Assembly: GCF_000739875.1 (NCBI RefSeq) | Contig: NZ_BBJR01000001.1 | Span: 124,001 to 188,000 of the forward strand | From: Comamonas aquatica NBRC 14918 | Lineage (GTDB): Bacteria > Pseudomonadota > Gammaproteobacteria > Burkholderiales > Burkholderiaceae_C | Direction: 5' to 3' | DNA: 64,000 nucleotides | Shown here: piece by piece, positions 48,522 to 57,109 of the stretch | How positions within the stretch are numbered: the stretch's first letter is position 1 | Layout: each line of letters begins with the position of its first letter | Translations under genes and position numbers: made by a program | The notes under the pieces: generated by a model | Seen by the model: only the letters and a program-made list of their open reading frames with translations | Told to the model about the DNA's origin: nothing | The model's database searches: none

Positions 48522-48561
48522 AAAGCCCGCCAGCGCTTGCCCTGCCTGCGCTGGCAGCTAT
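48520..48561 (-). repeat. Dispersed 42-nt repeat, copy B (3' end of sbcC)
   Basis: The minus strand opens ATAGCTGCCAGCGCAGGC, an exact match to ATAGCTGNNNGCGCNNGC. GCCAGCGC (48529-48536) and GCGCTGGC (48548-48555) make it a perfect 8-bp hairpin, but no T run follows on the plus strand. Confidence 0.75.
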
Positions 48562-48674
48562 GCATTTGTGCGATGCAGATTCCCAGCGCACTGCCCGGCC
48601 AAGCCGGGCGGGCGGGATGCGGGGGCGCGCTTTGCACTACCATGCCTGCCCTTGCTTGATAGGTACAAGCCACC

Positions 48675-50456
48675 ATGATTCGCATCGCAGAACTGAAAAT
48701 CCCGCTCTCGGCCCTGGAATACCACCCCGAGAACCATTCCGAATTCCTGCCCACCGCCCGCCTGACCGCCCTGGCGGCCGAGCGCCTGGGGATTGCCGCC
48801 GATGCGATCGCCCAGGTCCATGTGCACAAACGCAGCTTCGATGCGCGCAAGGCCGAGCTGCTGGCCGTCTACATCGTCGACATCGCCCTGGCCGATGCCA
48901 GCCAGGAAGCGGCGCTGCTGGAACAATTTGCCGAGCACCCCCACGTCCATCCCACGCCCGACATGGCCTGGACGCCCGTGGGCCAGGCCCCTGCGGACCT
49001 GCGGCACCGCCCCGTGGTCGTGGGCTTTGGCCCCTGCGGCATGTTTGCCGCCCTGGTGCTGGCGCAAATGGGTTTCCAGCCCATCGTGCTGGAGCGCGGC
49101 AAGACCGTGCGCGAACGCACCAAGGACACCTGGCGCCTGTGGCGCAAGCGCGAGCTGACGCCCGAGTCCAACGTGCAGTTTGGCGAAGGCGGTGCCGGCA
49201 CCTTCTCGGACGGCAAGCTCTACAGCCAGATCAAGGACCCGCGCCACCTGGGCCGCAAGGTGCTGCAGGAGTTCGTGACCTATGGCGCGCCCCCGGAAAT
49301 CCTGTATGCCGCCCACCCGCACATCGGCACCTTCAAGCTGGTGAAGCTGGTGGAAGGCATCCGCGAGGAAATCGTGCGCCTGGGCGGCGAGATCCGCTTC
49401 GAGCAGCGCGTGACCGACCTGCAGATTGCCGGTGAGGGCGAGGAGCGCCACGTCACGGCCATCGAGGTACTCAACCAGGCCACGGGCGAGGCATACACCC
49501 TGGAGACCGACCAGGTGGTGATGGCCCTGGGCCACAGCGCGCGCGACACCTTCACCATGTTCTACGAACGCGGCGTGTACATGGAGGCCAAGCCCTTCTC
49601 GGTGGGCTTTCGCATCGAACACCCGCAAAGCGTGATCGACCAGGCCCGCTGGGGCAAGCACGCCGGCCACCCCCTGCTGGGTGCCGCCGACTACAAGCTG
49701 GTGCACCACGCCCAGAACGGCCGCGCCGTCTACAGCTTCTGTATGTGCCCCGGTGGCACCGTGGTGGCCGCCACCAGCGAGCCCGGCCGCGTGGTCACCA
49801 ACGGCATGAGCCAGTACTCGCGCGCCGAACGGAATGCCAACGCCGGCATGGTCTGCGCCATCGAGCCCAGCGACTACCCGCAGGACGCAGCTTCGTTCGC
49901 CTGGGCCTTCGACGGCAAGACCTATGGCGTGGAACACCAGCCGCCCGGCAGCCACCACCCGCTGTCCGGCGTGGTGTTCCAGCGCCAGCTGGAATCCAAG
50001 GCCTACGAGCTGGGCGGGTGCAACTACAACGCCCCCGGCCAGTTGGTGGGCGACTTCGTCGCCGGCCGGCCATCGCGCGAGGTGGGCCACGTGCCGCCCT
50101 CGTACAAGCCCGGCATCACCTGGGGCGACCTGCACCAGGCCCTGCCGGCCTTTGCCATCGAGGCCATGCGTGAAGCACTGCCCGCCTTCGGCAAGAAGCT
50201 GCGCGGCTACGACATGCACCAGGCCGTGCTGACCGGGGTGGAGACGCGCACCTCCTCGCCCGTGAAGATTACCCGGGGCGCCAACTTCCAGAGCGTGAAC
50301 ACCCGCGGCCTGTACCCGGCGGGTGAAGGCGCCAGCTACGCGGGCGGCATCCTGTCGGCCGGTGTGGACGGCATCAAGGTGGGCGAGGCCGTGGCCTGCG
50401 CCATCCTCGGCCTGGACGTGCCCTCGTCCGGCGTGCGCAACTCCGGCGCCTACTGA
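48675..50456 (+). CDS. FAD-dependent dehydrogenase (COG2509 type)
   Basis: The 593-residue protein has an N-terminal region of about 110 residues, then the FAD dinucleotide-binding motif VVVGFGPCGMFAALVLAQMG and the following EFGEGGAGTFSDGKL-like segment (QFGEGGAGTFSDGKLYSQI), and a C-terminal FAD motif GLYPAGEGASYAGGI. These mark it as the COG2509 group of predicted flavin dehydrogenases, which have no agreed substrate. It is single or begins a short unit with the VUT transporter gene 24 bp downstream. Confidence 0.88.
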   Translation: MIRIAELKIPLSALEYHPENHSEFLPTARLTALAAERLGIAADAIAQVHVHKRSFDARKAELLAVYIVDIALADASQEAALLEQFAEHPHVHPTPDMAWTPVGQAPADLRHRPVVVGFGPCGMFAALVLAQMGFQPIVLERGKTVRERTKDTWRLWRKRELTPESNVQFGEGGAGTFSDGKLYSQIKDPRHLGRKVLQEFVTYGAPPEILYAAHPHIGTFKLVKLVEGIREEIVRLGGEIRFEQRVTDLQIAGEGEERHVTAIEVLNQATGEAYTLETDQVVMALGHSARDTFTMFYERGVYMEAKPFSVGFRIEHPQSVIDQARWGKHAGHPLLGAADYKLVHHAQNGRAVYSFCMCPGGTVVAATSEPGRVVTNGMSQYSRAERNANAGMVCAIEPSDYPQDAASFAWAFDGKTYGVEHQPPGSHHPLSGVVFQRQLESKAYELGGCNYNAPGQLVGDFVAGRPSREVGHVPPSYKPGITWGDLHQALPAFAIEAMREALPAFGKKLRGYDMHQAVLTGVETRTSSPVKITRGANFQSVNTRGLYPAGEGASYAGGILSAGVDGIKVGEAVACAILGLDVPSSGVRNSGAY

Positions 50457-50480
50457 GCCCGCCGCAAAGGAAGCACCACC

Positions 50481-51029
50481 ATGCGCTACCCCCACCCCAG
50501 CCGTTCGCAACTGACCCTGGCCGTACTGGCCATGGGCGTGGTCGTGCTGTCGTCCAACATCCTGGTGCAGTACGCCATCAACGACTGGCTGACCTGGGGC
50601 GCCATCACCTACCCTTTTGCCTTCCTGGTGACGGAGCTGGTCAACCGCGCCTTCGGCCCTGCCCAGGCGCGGCGGGTGGCCTGGGTCGGCTTTGCCGTGG
50701 CCGTGGCCGCATCGGCCCTCCTGGCGCCGGCACGCATCGCCGCTGCGTCCGGTCTGGCCTTCCTGCTGTCGCAGATGCTGGACATCGCGGTGTTCGACCG
50801 CCTGCGCCAAAGCCGCTGGTGGCGCGCACCGCTGATCGCCACCGTGCTGGGCGCCGTGCTGGACACCGGCGTTTTCTGGGGCGTGGGCTTTGCCGGCGAA
50901 GACCTGCCCTGGGTCACCTGGGCGCTGGGCGATCTGGGCGTCAAGCTGGTCATGGCCGTGTGCCTGCTGCTGCCGTTCCGCCTGCTGATTGGCACACGCG
51001 CGACCACCAACGCCGCCCCGTCGGCCTAG
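50481..51029 (+). CDS. VUT/YhhQ-family transporter (putative queuosine precursor transporter)
   Basis: The 182-residue protein has about six membrane segments and the family signature ITYPFAFLVTELVNRAFGPAQARRV, followed by a conserved Asp-containing helix (SQMLDIAVFDRLR) and a TGVFWGVGF region. YhhQ in E. coli imports the queuosine precursors preQ0/preQ1; the same role is likely but not shown here. It follows the FAD dehydrogenase closely. Confidence 0.82.
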   Translation: MRYPHPSRSQLTLAVLAMGVVVLSSNILVQYAINDWLTWGAITYPFAFLVTELVNRAFGPAQARRVAWVGFAVAVAASALLAPARIAAASGLAFLLSQMLDIAVFDRLRQSRWWRAPLIATVLGAVLDTGVFWGVGFAGEDLPWVTWALGDLGVKLVMAVCLLLPFRLLIGTRATTNAAPSA

Positions 51030-51237
51030 GCGGGTAACCGCCCATCCAGGATGGGCGGGACACAGCGGCCGGCCATCGCCTGCGCCGGATGCGACCCAGT
51101 CTGCGCAAGTTCATACAGTCGTTACTTTTATGCACTGCGCTTGCAAGCGATTTGCAAGCCTGCGTGAAAAAAAATCCTCATGATTGCGTCCTGGCATCTT
51201 TTGGCGCTGGTTTTTCAGCGCCATGCCGACGACAACA

Positions 51238-52155
51238 ATGACGGAGACACCCTTGACCCCCTCCCCTACCTCCGGCCTGCGCATCGCCGTGCTGGGCTGC
51301 GGCCTGATGGGCGTGCCCATGGCCCGGCGCCTGCTGGCCGCCGGCCATGTCGTACACGCCTGGAACCGCACCCGCGCCAAGGCCGAGCCCCTGGCCGCGC
51401 TCGGTGCCTTCGTGCACGACACGCCGCGCCAGGCCTGCATCAAGGCCGACTACGTGATCAGCATGCTGGAGAACGGCCAGGTCGTGGGCGACGTGCTGTT
51501 CGGCATGGGCCAGGATGGCGCCATCCACGGCATGCGCGCCGGCACCCTGGTGGTGGACATGGCCTCCATCCAGCCGCGCGAAGCCCGCGACCACGCCGCC
51601 CGCCTGAGCGAGCGCGGCCTGCGCCACTTGGACGCCCCGGTCTCCGGCGGCACCGTGGGGGCGGAAAACGGCAGCCTGGCCATCATGGTCGGGGGCAAGG
51701 CCGAAGACTTCGAGGCCGCCCAGGCTCTGTTCGCCCCCCTGGGCCGGGCCACGCACGTGGGCCCGCACGGGGCCGGGCAACTGGCCAAACTGGCCAACCA
51801 GATGATCGTGGGCATCAGCATCGGCGCCGTGGCCGAAGCCCTGCTGCTGTGCGCCAAGGGCGGCGCCGACCCGGCCAAGGTGCGCGAGGCCATCACCGGC
51901 GGCTTTGCCGACAGCCGCATCCTGCAGCTGCACGGCCAGCGCATGGTGGAGCGTGACTTTGCCGCGCGCGGCAAAATGACGGTGCAGCTCAAGGACATGC
52001 GCAACGCCTTGGCCACGGCCCAGGAGATCGGTTTTGACGCCCCGATCACCAGCCTGTTCGAGCAGCTGTATGCCGACGGCGTGGAGCATGGCCTGGGCGA
52101 TCTGGACCACAGCGGCCTGTTCGTGGAGCTGGCCAGCCGCAACGCGATGCAGTAA
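51238..52155 (+). CDS. Beta-hydroxyacid dehydrogenase (3-hydroxyisobutyrate / tartronate-semialdehyde reductase family)
   Basis: The 305-residue NAD(P)-dependent oxidoreductase has the Rossmann motif VLGCGLMGVPMARRL, the substrate motif DAPVSGGTVGAENGSL, the catalytic Lys in QLAKLANQM and KDMRNAL near the C-terminus. The family reduces or oxidises beta-hydroxyacids; the exact substrate cannot be told. The start is uncertain: ATG at 51238 (MTETPLT) or 51223, neither with a good Shine-Dalgarno signal. Confidence 0.88.
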   Translation: MTETPLTPSPTSGLRIAVLGCGLMGVPMARRLLAAGHVVHAWNRTRAKAEPLAALGAFVHDTPRQACIKADYVISMLENGQVVGDVLFGMGQDGAIHGMRAGTLVVDMASIQPREARDHAARLSERGLRHLDAPVSGGTVGAENGSLAIMVGGKAEDFEAAQALFAPLGRATHVGPHGAGQLAKLANQMIVGISIGAVAEALLLCAKGGADPAKVREAITGGFADSRILQLHGQRMVERDFAARGKMTVQLKDMRNALATAQEIGFDAPITSLFEQLYADGVEHGLGDLDHSGLFVELASRNAMQ

Positions 52156-52204
52156 ATCGACGGGAAAAAGACCGTACTTTCCCGAGGCCGCCAAATTTTT
52201 GGTG

Positions 52205-52210
52205 CATAAT
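52205..52210 (+). promoter_or_regulatory. Possible -10 box for the tRNA-Lys array
   Basis: CATAAT (5/6 match to TATAAT) lies 28 bp before the first tRNA. The -35 region is poor. Confidence 0.4.
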
Positions 52211-52238
52211 GGCGATCTTGCTTGATTGGCAATGAAGT

Positions 52239-52314
52239 GGGCTCTTAGCTCAGCTGGTAGAGCAGCGGACTCTTAATCCGTTGGTCGAGTGTTCGAATCA
52301 CTCAGGGCCCACCA
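52239..52314 (+). tRNA. tRNA-Lys (CTT), copy 1
   Basis: The 76-nt sequence folds as a cloverleaf: acceptor GGGCTCT/AGGGCCC, D arm with AGCTCAGCTGGTAGAGC, anticodon stem GCGGA/TCCGT with loop CTCTTAA (anticodon CTT), T arm GAGTG-TTCGAAT-CACTC and encoded CCA. Same sequence as copy 3. Confidence 0.97.
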
Positions 52315-52350
52315 CTTCCCCCTCCAAGCAGCGATCTGGTTGATCCAGTC

Positions 52351-52426
52351 GGGCTCTTAGCTCAGTTGGTAGAGCAGCGGACTCTTAATCCGTTGGTCGA
52401 GTGTTCGAATCACTCAGGGCCCACCA
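52351..52426 (+). tRNA. tRNA-Lys (CTT), copy 2
   Basis: Identical to copies 1 and 3 except for one base in the D loop (CAGTTGG instead of CAGCTGG). Anticodon CTT and encoded CCA. The spacer from copy 1 is 36 bp. Confidence 0.97.
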
Positions 52427-52471
52427 AATTTTCTATTCACTGCACCGCGCAGTGATCCTTCCGGTTGCGAA

Positions 52472-52547
52472 GGGCTCTTAGCTCAGCTGGTAGAGCAGCG
52501 GACTCTTAATCCGTTGGTCGAGTGTTCGAATCACTCAGGGCCCACCA
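52472..52547 (+). tRNA. tRNA-Lys (CTT), copy 3
   Basis: Same 76-nt sequence as copy 1, with anticodon CTT and encoded CCA. It is followed 9 bp later by an intrinsic terminator that should end the three-gene transcript. Confidence 0.97.
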
Positions 52548-52556
52548 AACACAAAA

Positions 52557-52585
52557 AGCCGTCTTGGTCACAAGACGGCTTTTTT
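52557..52585 (+). terminator. Intrinsic terminator of the tRNA-Lys array
   Basis: AGCCGTCTTG (52557-52566), GTCA loop, CAAGACGGCT (52571-52580), then TTTTT. Perfect 10-bp stem. Confidence 0.93.
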
Positions 52586-52605
52586 GTTATGCACTCATAG
52601 ATTCC

Positions 52606-52647
52606 ATAGCTGCCCGCGCAGGCACCATAAGGATTTGGCGCTTGCAT
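52606..52647 (+). repeat. Dispersed 42-nt repeat, copy D
   Basis: The plus strand opens ATAGCTGCCCGCGCAGGC, matching ATAGCTGNNNGCGCNNGC, and continues CACCATAAGG, close to the CTGCATAAG of copies A and G. It lies between the tRNA terminator and the helicase terminator. Confidence 0.75.
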
Positions 52648-52727
52648 CAGGCTCCAACGATGGCCAGATCAGCGCCAACCGCTATGCTTTTCCCAACAGC
52701 GCACACATGACCACCGTGCAACAGGCA

Positions 52728-52758
52728 TAAAAAAACCGGCCCAAAGCCGGTTTTTTTT
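52728..52758 (-). terminator. Terminator after the DEAD-box helicase (bidirectional)
   Basis: ACCGGC (52735-52740), CCAAA loop, GCCGGT (52746-52751) with A and T runs on both sides. It suits the minus-strand helicase gene (stop at 52804) and would also stop read-through from the tRNA side. Confidence 0.88.
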
Positions 52759-52803
52759 ATGCATGCACACCAGGGCTGCGCACCAGGCGCAACCCCAGTT
52801 GCA

Positions 52804-54825
52804 TCAGCGGTCGCGCGAGAAGGTCTTGCGGCGGTCGCCACCAAAACCACCGCCATTGCGGTCATCACGGCCACCACCAAAGGACTTGCCTTCGCGACGC
52901 TCGCCGCCACCAAAGCCACCGCGGTCGCCACGGCCTTCAAAACGGGGACGATCGCCACCGAAAGGCTTGCGCTCGGCAAAGCCGCCTTCACGGCGCTGGC
53001 CGCCGCCGAAGCCGCCGCGATCGCCGCCACGATCTTCAAAACGGGGACGGTCACCACCGAAGCCACCGCGCTCTGGACGGTCACCAAAAGCGGGCTTGCG
53101 ATCGGCAAAACCACCTTCACGGCGCTGGCCGCCACCGAAGCCGCCGCGATCGCCGCCACGGTCTTCAAAGCGGGGACGGTCGCCACCAAAACCACGCTGG
53201 TCACGGTCACCGCCAAAGCGGGGACGGTCACCACCGAAGCTGCCACGCTCACGGTCGCCACCAAAGCTACCTTCGCGGCGCTGGCCACCACCGAAACCAC
53301 CACGGTCACCAAAGCCTGGCTTGCGGCCATAGCCGTCGCCGTCACGGCGACCACCAAAACCACCACGGCCACCGGCGCCGCCGCCACGACGGCCGTCGCG
53401 CTCACCGGCGGCCGGGAAGCGTTGCTGGGGTTCCAGACCCGGAATGACTTCGGCCTTGAACTGCTGGCGGGTGTAGCCTTCGATGTCGAACACGCGGCGA
53501 CGGTCGCGGAATTCCGCAAACGTCACGGCCACGCCTTCGCGGCCGGCACGGCCGGTACGGCCGATGCGGTGGGTGTAGTCCTCGGCCTTCATGGGCAGGC
53601 CGTAGTTGAACACGTGGGTGATGGTGGGCACGTCGATGCCGCGTGCTGCCACGTCGGTGGCCACCAGCACCTGGATCTGGCCATTGCGCAGCGCCATCAG
53701 GCGGCGGTTGCGCAGACCCTGGCTCAGCGCGCCGTGCAGGGCGGCGGCGGAGAAGCCGGCTTCCTGCAGGTCGGTCGCCAGGCCGTCGCACTCCACCTGG
53801 GTGGAGGCAAACACGATGGCCTGGTTGATCGAGGTGTCACGCAGCCAGTGGTCCAGCAGCTTGCGCTTGTGCTGGGCGTTGTCGGCCCAGAACAGCACCT
53901 GCTTGATGTTGGTGTGCTTTTCCTGCGCCGTGGAGATGGTCACCTTCTTCACGTTGGCGCCACCTTCGTGCATCACGCGCATGGCCAACTGCTGGATGCG
54001 GGGCGCGAAGGTCGCGCTGAACATCATGGTCTGCTTGCGCTGCTCGGTCAGTTGGTTGACTTCGGCCAGGTCATCGGCAAAGCCCAGGTCCAGCATGCGG
54101 TCGGCTTCATCAACCACCAGGAACTGCACCTTGTCCAGCTTGATCTGCAGCGAACGCTGCAGGTCCAGCAGGCGGCCAGGCGTGGCCACCACCAAGTTGG
54201 CGTTCTGCAGCTTGGCGATCTGCACCTGGTAGGGCATGCCGCCCACCACGTTGGCAATGCGCATGCCGCGGCAGTGCTTGACCAGCTCAATCGCATCGTG
54301 CGCCACCTGCTGTGCCAGCTCGCGCGTGGGGCACAGGATCAGGGCGCCGGGCACGGCGGCCTTGAAGTTGCGGGGGTTGGTGGGGTCCTTGCGCTTGTTG
54401 CGCTTGGGTGCAGGTTCACCACGGGCCGCCGCTTCGGCCGCCAGACGGTCGTATTCCGCTTTGGCTTCGGCTTCTTCCTCGTTCTTCTGCTGAATCAGGG
54501 TGTTCAACATGGGCAGCAGGAAAGCAGCCGTCTTGCCGGAGCCGGTCTGGCTGGAAACCATCAGATCGATGAAAGCGCCGGCATCTTCGCCAGCCCCCAT
54601 CGCCAGGGGAATGGCCTGTGCCTGCACGGGTGTGGGCTGGGTATAGCCCAGGTCACCCACGGCACGCACCAGCTCGGGCGCCAGGCCCAATTCTTCGAAA
54701 GGATTGGGACCTGCGGGCTCAGTGGCCTCCACCGTATCCACGTCGGCCAGCATCTGGTCCAGGGTAGCGTCCAAAGAGGTATCTGCAGCGGCCACCAGGC
54801 CCTGCTCATTCAGGATGTCGTTCAT
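52804..54825 (-). CDS. DEAD-box RNA helicase with Gly/Arg/Phe-rich repeat tail
   Basis: This ATP-dependent RNA helicase has 673 residues. The core has the Q motif, motif I SQTGSGKT (92-99), PTRELAQQ, DEAD at 239-242, SATFAPR, and the C-terminal lobe with TDVAARGID and HRIGRTGRAGR. A charged insertion (about 113-157) splits motifs I and Ia. Residues 474-673 are a low-complexity tail of FGG, RGG and GGDRPRF repeats. This fits the RhlE/DeaD group used in ribosome assembly or RNA decay, often at low temperature. Upstream lie a good promoter and a leader of about 245 nt. Confidence 0.94.
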   Translation of the reverse strand: MNDILNEQGLVAAADTSLDATLDQMLADVDTVEATEPAGPNPFEELGLAPELVRAVGDLGYTQPTPVQAQAIPLAMGAGEDAGAFIDLMVSSQTGSGKTAAFLLPMLNTLIQQKNEEEAEAKAEYDRLAAEAAARGEPAPKRNKRKDPTNPRNFKAAVPGALILCPTRELAQQVAHDAIELVKHCRGMRIANVVGGMPYQVQIAKLQNANLVVATPGRLLDLQRSLQIKLDKVQFLVVDEADRMLDLGFADDLAEVNQLTEQRKQTMMFSATFAPRIQQLAMRVMHEGGANVKKVTISTAQEKHTNIKQVLFWADNAQHKRKLLDHWLRDTSINQAIVFASTQVECDGLATDLQEAGFSAAALHGALSQGLRNRRLMALRNGQIQVLVATDVAARGIDVPTITHVFNYGLPMKAEDYTHRIGRTGRAGREGVAVTFAEFRDRRRVFDIEGYTRQQFKAEVIPGLEPQQRFPAAGERDGRRGGGAGGRGGFGGRRDGDGYGRKPGFGDRGGFGGGQRREGSFGGDRERGSFGGDRPRFGGDRDQRGFGGDRPRFEDRGGDRGGFGGGQRREGGFADRKPAFGDRPERGGFGGDRPRFEDRGGDRGGFGGGQRREGGFAERKPFGGDRPRFEGRGDRGGFGGGERREGKSFGGGRDDRNGGGFGGDRRKTFSRDR
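52807..53406 (-). repeat. Degenerate in-frame repeats encoding the helicase tail
   Basis: The 200-residue tail contains four FGGDRPRF units and several GGFGGGQRREG units. The longest repeat is about 43 residues (two near-identical units of FGGDRPRFEDRGGDRGGFGG type); the last is shortened to about 33. The DNA is correspondingly repetitive, so unequal recombination could change its length. Confidence 0.85.
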
Positions 54826-54876
54826 GTGTTCTCACGCGGAAAGCAAACACCAATGCCCAGCGGCAGTGCTGCTTTC

Positions 54877-54905
54877 TTGACGGTTAGGGAAACATCAACC
54901 GTCAA
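54877..54905 (-). promoter_or_regulatory. Leader hairpin upstream of the helicase
   Basis: TTGACGGTT (54877-54885) and AACCGTCAA (54897-54905) are perfect reverse complements with an 11-nt loop, about 50 nt before the start codon, within the predicted 5' leader. It lacks a T run on the minus strand and so is not a simple terminator. Confidence 0.55.
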
Positions 54906-55080
54906 ACAAAGCACTTCCACGCTGGTGGATGTGGTGGGCAGTCGTATCGGCATCGCTGGCGGCCCGTGTGGGGCGGCCATGGCGAGCGGGTGTCGGTGAG
55001 CCCGGTGAGTGATGGGAGATGCGCAAATGGCTGAAAAAAGCGCAGACCTTGCTCCAAGGTTGCGTTCAGACAAGATCGCT

Positions 55081-55109
55081 ATTATTGCACGCCCTGCTTT
55101 TTTCTTCAA
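55081..55109 (-). promoter_or_regulatory. DEAD-box helicase promoter
   Basis: The minus strand has TTGAAG (55109-55104), a 17-bp spacer and AATAAT (55086-55081). Both are good sigma-70 matches, giving a start near 55074 and a leader of about 245 nt. Confidence 0.65.
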
Positions 55110-55142
55110 TCCACAAGGGCTTATCCCCTGGGATTACACGCC

Positions 55143-55757
55143 TTATGGTGCGGGATCGGCCACCGCTTCCTCGGCCGGCACCGGGCTGAGGAAGTGCGCG
55201 CGGTAGTGCTGCAGCTCGTCGATGGACTCCAGCACGTCGGCCAGGGCGGTGTGGCGCTGGGCTTTCTTGAAGCTGCTGACCACCTCGGGTTTCCAGCGCC
55301 GCGCCAGTTCCTTGAGCGTGCTGACATCGACGTTGCGGTAATGCAGATAGGCCTCCAGCTTGGGCATGTAGCGCGCCAGGAAGCGCCGGTCCTGGCCGAT
55401 GCTGTTGCCGCACAGCGGCACTTTGCCCTTGGGCACGTACTTGCTCAGAAAGGCGATCAGCTGCGCCTGCGCCTGCTCTTCCGTCACCTGCGAGGCCTTC
55501 ACGCGCTCAATCAGGCCGCTGCGCCCGTGTGTGCCCTTGTTCCAGGCGTCCATGCCGTCCAGCAGGGCATCGCTCTGGTGGATGGCGAACACCGGACCTT
55601 CCACCCGCACATCGAGGTTGGCATTGGTGATCACCACCGCGATTTCGATGATGCGGTCGTGCTCGGGGTTCAGCCCCGTCATTTCGCAGTCCAGCCACAC
55701 CAGGTTGAGGTCGGACTTGGGCAGCACAGGGGTTTCGGGGGAGGCGGCAAGAGACAT
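55143..55757 (-). CDS. orn: Oligoribonuclease
   Basis: Orn degrades 2-5-nt RNAs and linear dinucleotides such as pGpG. The 204-residue DEDDh exonuclease has Asp23 and Glu25 in WLDCEMTGL, the second motif [23 protein letters not shown] and the final [11 protein letters not shown] with catalytic His and Asp. The ATG at 55757 is preferred over 55796, because the latter would overlap the divergent M48 gene. The two start codons are 29 bp apart. An Ala/Pro-rich tail is appended. Confidence 0.96.
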   Translation of the reverse strand: MSLAASPETPVLPKSDLNLVWLDCEMTGLNPEHDRIIEIAVVITNANLDVRVEGPVFAIHQSDALLDGMDAWNKGTHGRSGLIERVKASQVTEEQAQAQLIAFLSKYVPKGKVPLCGNSIGQDRRFLARYMPKLEAYLHYRNVDVSTLKELARRWKPEVVSSFKKAQRHTALADVLESIDELQHYRAHFLSPVPAEEAVADPAP

Positions 55758-55786
55758 CCGCAAATTGTCGCCTACACTCGCCGCCA

Positions 55787-57109
55787 ATGCCGACACACAA
55801 CGCCCTTTCCCCTTCGCTGCTGCTGACGCTGGCCTTCGCGCTGATGCTGGCCCTGCACCTGCTGGTGCAGATGTGGCTCAACACGCGCCAGGTGCGCCAT
55901 GTGGCCCAGCACCGCCACCAGGTGCCGGCGGCATTCGCGCACCGGATCGCCCTGGCGGCCCACCAGAAGGCCGCCGACTACACCCTGGCCAAGGCCCGTT
56001 TCGGCCTGGTGCACATGGCCTGGGGGGCCGTGGTCCTGCTGGGCTGGACCCTGCTGGGCGGCCTGGACGCGCTGCACGCCGGCCTGCTGCAGTTCATGGC
56101 ACCCGGCCTGGGCCAGCAACTGGCGCTGCTGGCAGCCTTCGCCCTGATCTCCGGGGCCCTCGACCTGCCATTCGCGCTGTACCAGACCTTTGTGCTGGAA
56201 GCGCGCTTCGGCTTCAACAAAAGCACGCCGGCGCTGTGGCTGACCGACCTGTGCAAGTCCACCCTGCTGGCCGCCGCCATCGGCCTGCCGATCGCCTGGG
56301 CCATCCTGTGGTGCATGCAGGCCACGGGCAGCCTGTGGTGGCTGTGGGCCTGGGGCTTCTGGACCGCCTTCCAGCTGCTGCTGATGTGGGTCTTCCCCAG
56401 TTTCATCGCCCCGCTGTTCAACAAGTTTGAGCCCTTGACCGACGCCACCCTGCAGGCGCGCGTCACCCAGCTGATGCAGCGTTGCGGCTTTGCCGCCAAG
56501 GGCCTGTTCGTGATGGACGGCAGCCGCCGCTCGGCCCATGCCAACGCCTACTTCACCGGTTTTGGCACGTCCAAGCGCGTGGTGTTCTACGACACCCTGC
56601 TCCAGCAGTTGAATGCCGACGAGGTCGAAGCCGTGCTGGCGCACGAGCTGGGCCATTTCAAGCACCAGCACATCACCAAGCGCATGCTGGGCATGTTCGC
56701 CGTCAGCCTGCTCGGCTTTGCCCTGCTGGGCTGGGTGTCGCAGCAGGCCTGGTTCTACGCCGGCCTGGGCGTGACGCCCAGCGTGGCCTTGGCCTTCGGC
56801 CAGCCCACCGACCAGCCGGGCCTGGCCCTGCTGCTGTTCGTGTTGGCCGTGCCGGTGTTCACCTTCTGGCTGTCGCCCCTGGTGGCCCATTTTTCACGCC
56901 GCGACGAATTCGAGGCCGATGCCTATGCCATGACCCAGGCCAACGGCGGCGCGCTGGCCAGCGCCCTGCTCAAGCTGTACCAGGACAACGCCTCGACCCT
57001 GACGCCCGACCCGGTGTATGCGCGCTATTACTACTCCCACCCGCCTGCGGTGGAGCGCCTGGCACGCATGCCAGCACCTGCCACCCCCCACCCCGTGAGC
57101 GCCGCATGA
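55787..57109 (+). CDS. M48 family metalloprotease (Ste24/CAAX prenyl protease type)
   Basis: The 440-residue membrane protease has several membrane segments, an N-terminal M48 domain and the zinc motif HELGH at 286-290, with the third ligand Glu in [11 protein letters not shown]. The length and the N-terminal domain place it with the Ste24 group, whose bacterial role is probably membrane-protein quality control. It is divergent from orn, and its stop overlaps rsgA (ATGA). Confidence 0.9.
   Translation: MPTHNALSPSLLLTLAFALMLALHLLVQMWLNTRQVRHVAQHRHQVPAAFAHRIALAAHQKAADYTLAKARFGLVHMAWGAVVLLGWTLLGGLDALHAGLLQFMAPGLGQQLALLAAFALISGALDLPFALYQTFVLEARFGFNKSTPALWLTDLCKSTLLAAAIGLPIAWAILWCMQATGSLWWLWAWGFWTAFQLLLMWVFPSFIAPLFNKFEPLTDATLQARVTQLMQRCGFAAKGLFVMDGSRRSAHANAYFTGFGTSKRVVFYDTLLQQLNADEVEAVLAHELGHFKHQHITKRMLGMFAVSLLGFALLGWVSQQAWFYAGLGVTPSVALAFGQPTDQPGLALLLFVLAVPVFTFWLSPLVAHFSRRDEFEADAYAMTQANGGALASALLKLYQDNASTLTPDPVYARYYYSHPPAVERLARMPAPATPHPVSAA

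Larger units (their letters stand above)
54826..55142 (-). other. Helicase leader and promoter region
   Basis: This 317-bp gap between the helicase start and the orn stop has no supported ORF. It holds a good minus-strand promoter (55081-55109) and hence a predicted leader of about 245 nt. The leader contains a perfect 9-bp hairpin (54877-54905) and a second pairing of GAAAGCA (54839-54845) with TGCTTTC near 54870. Confidence 0.6.

Noticed and set aside
52239-52547. The tandem tRNA-like repeats as a CRISPR array
   Set aside because: The three 76-nt units fold as full tRNA-Lys cloverleafs with encoded CCA; unit and spacer sizes do not fit CRISPR.
52807-53406. Tandem repeats as a non-coding satellite or CRISPR-like region
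   Set aside because: The repeats are in frame and continue a DEAD-box helicase; they encode a recognisable RGG/FGG tail.
52759-54999. A 746-codon Ala/Thr-rich plus-strand frame opposite the helicase
   Set aside because: The Thr/Ala repeats are the complement of the Gly/Arg/Phe repeat tail. The helicase core on the minus strand is unambiguous.
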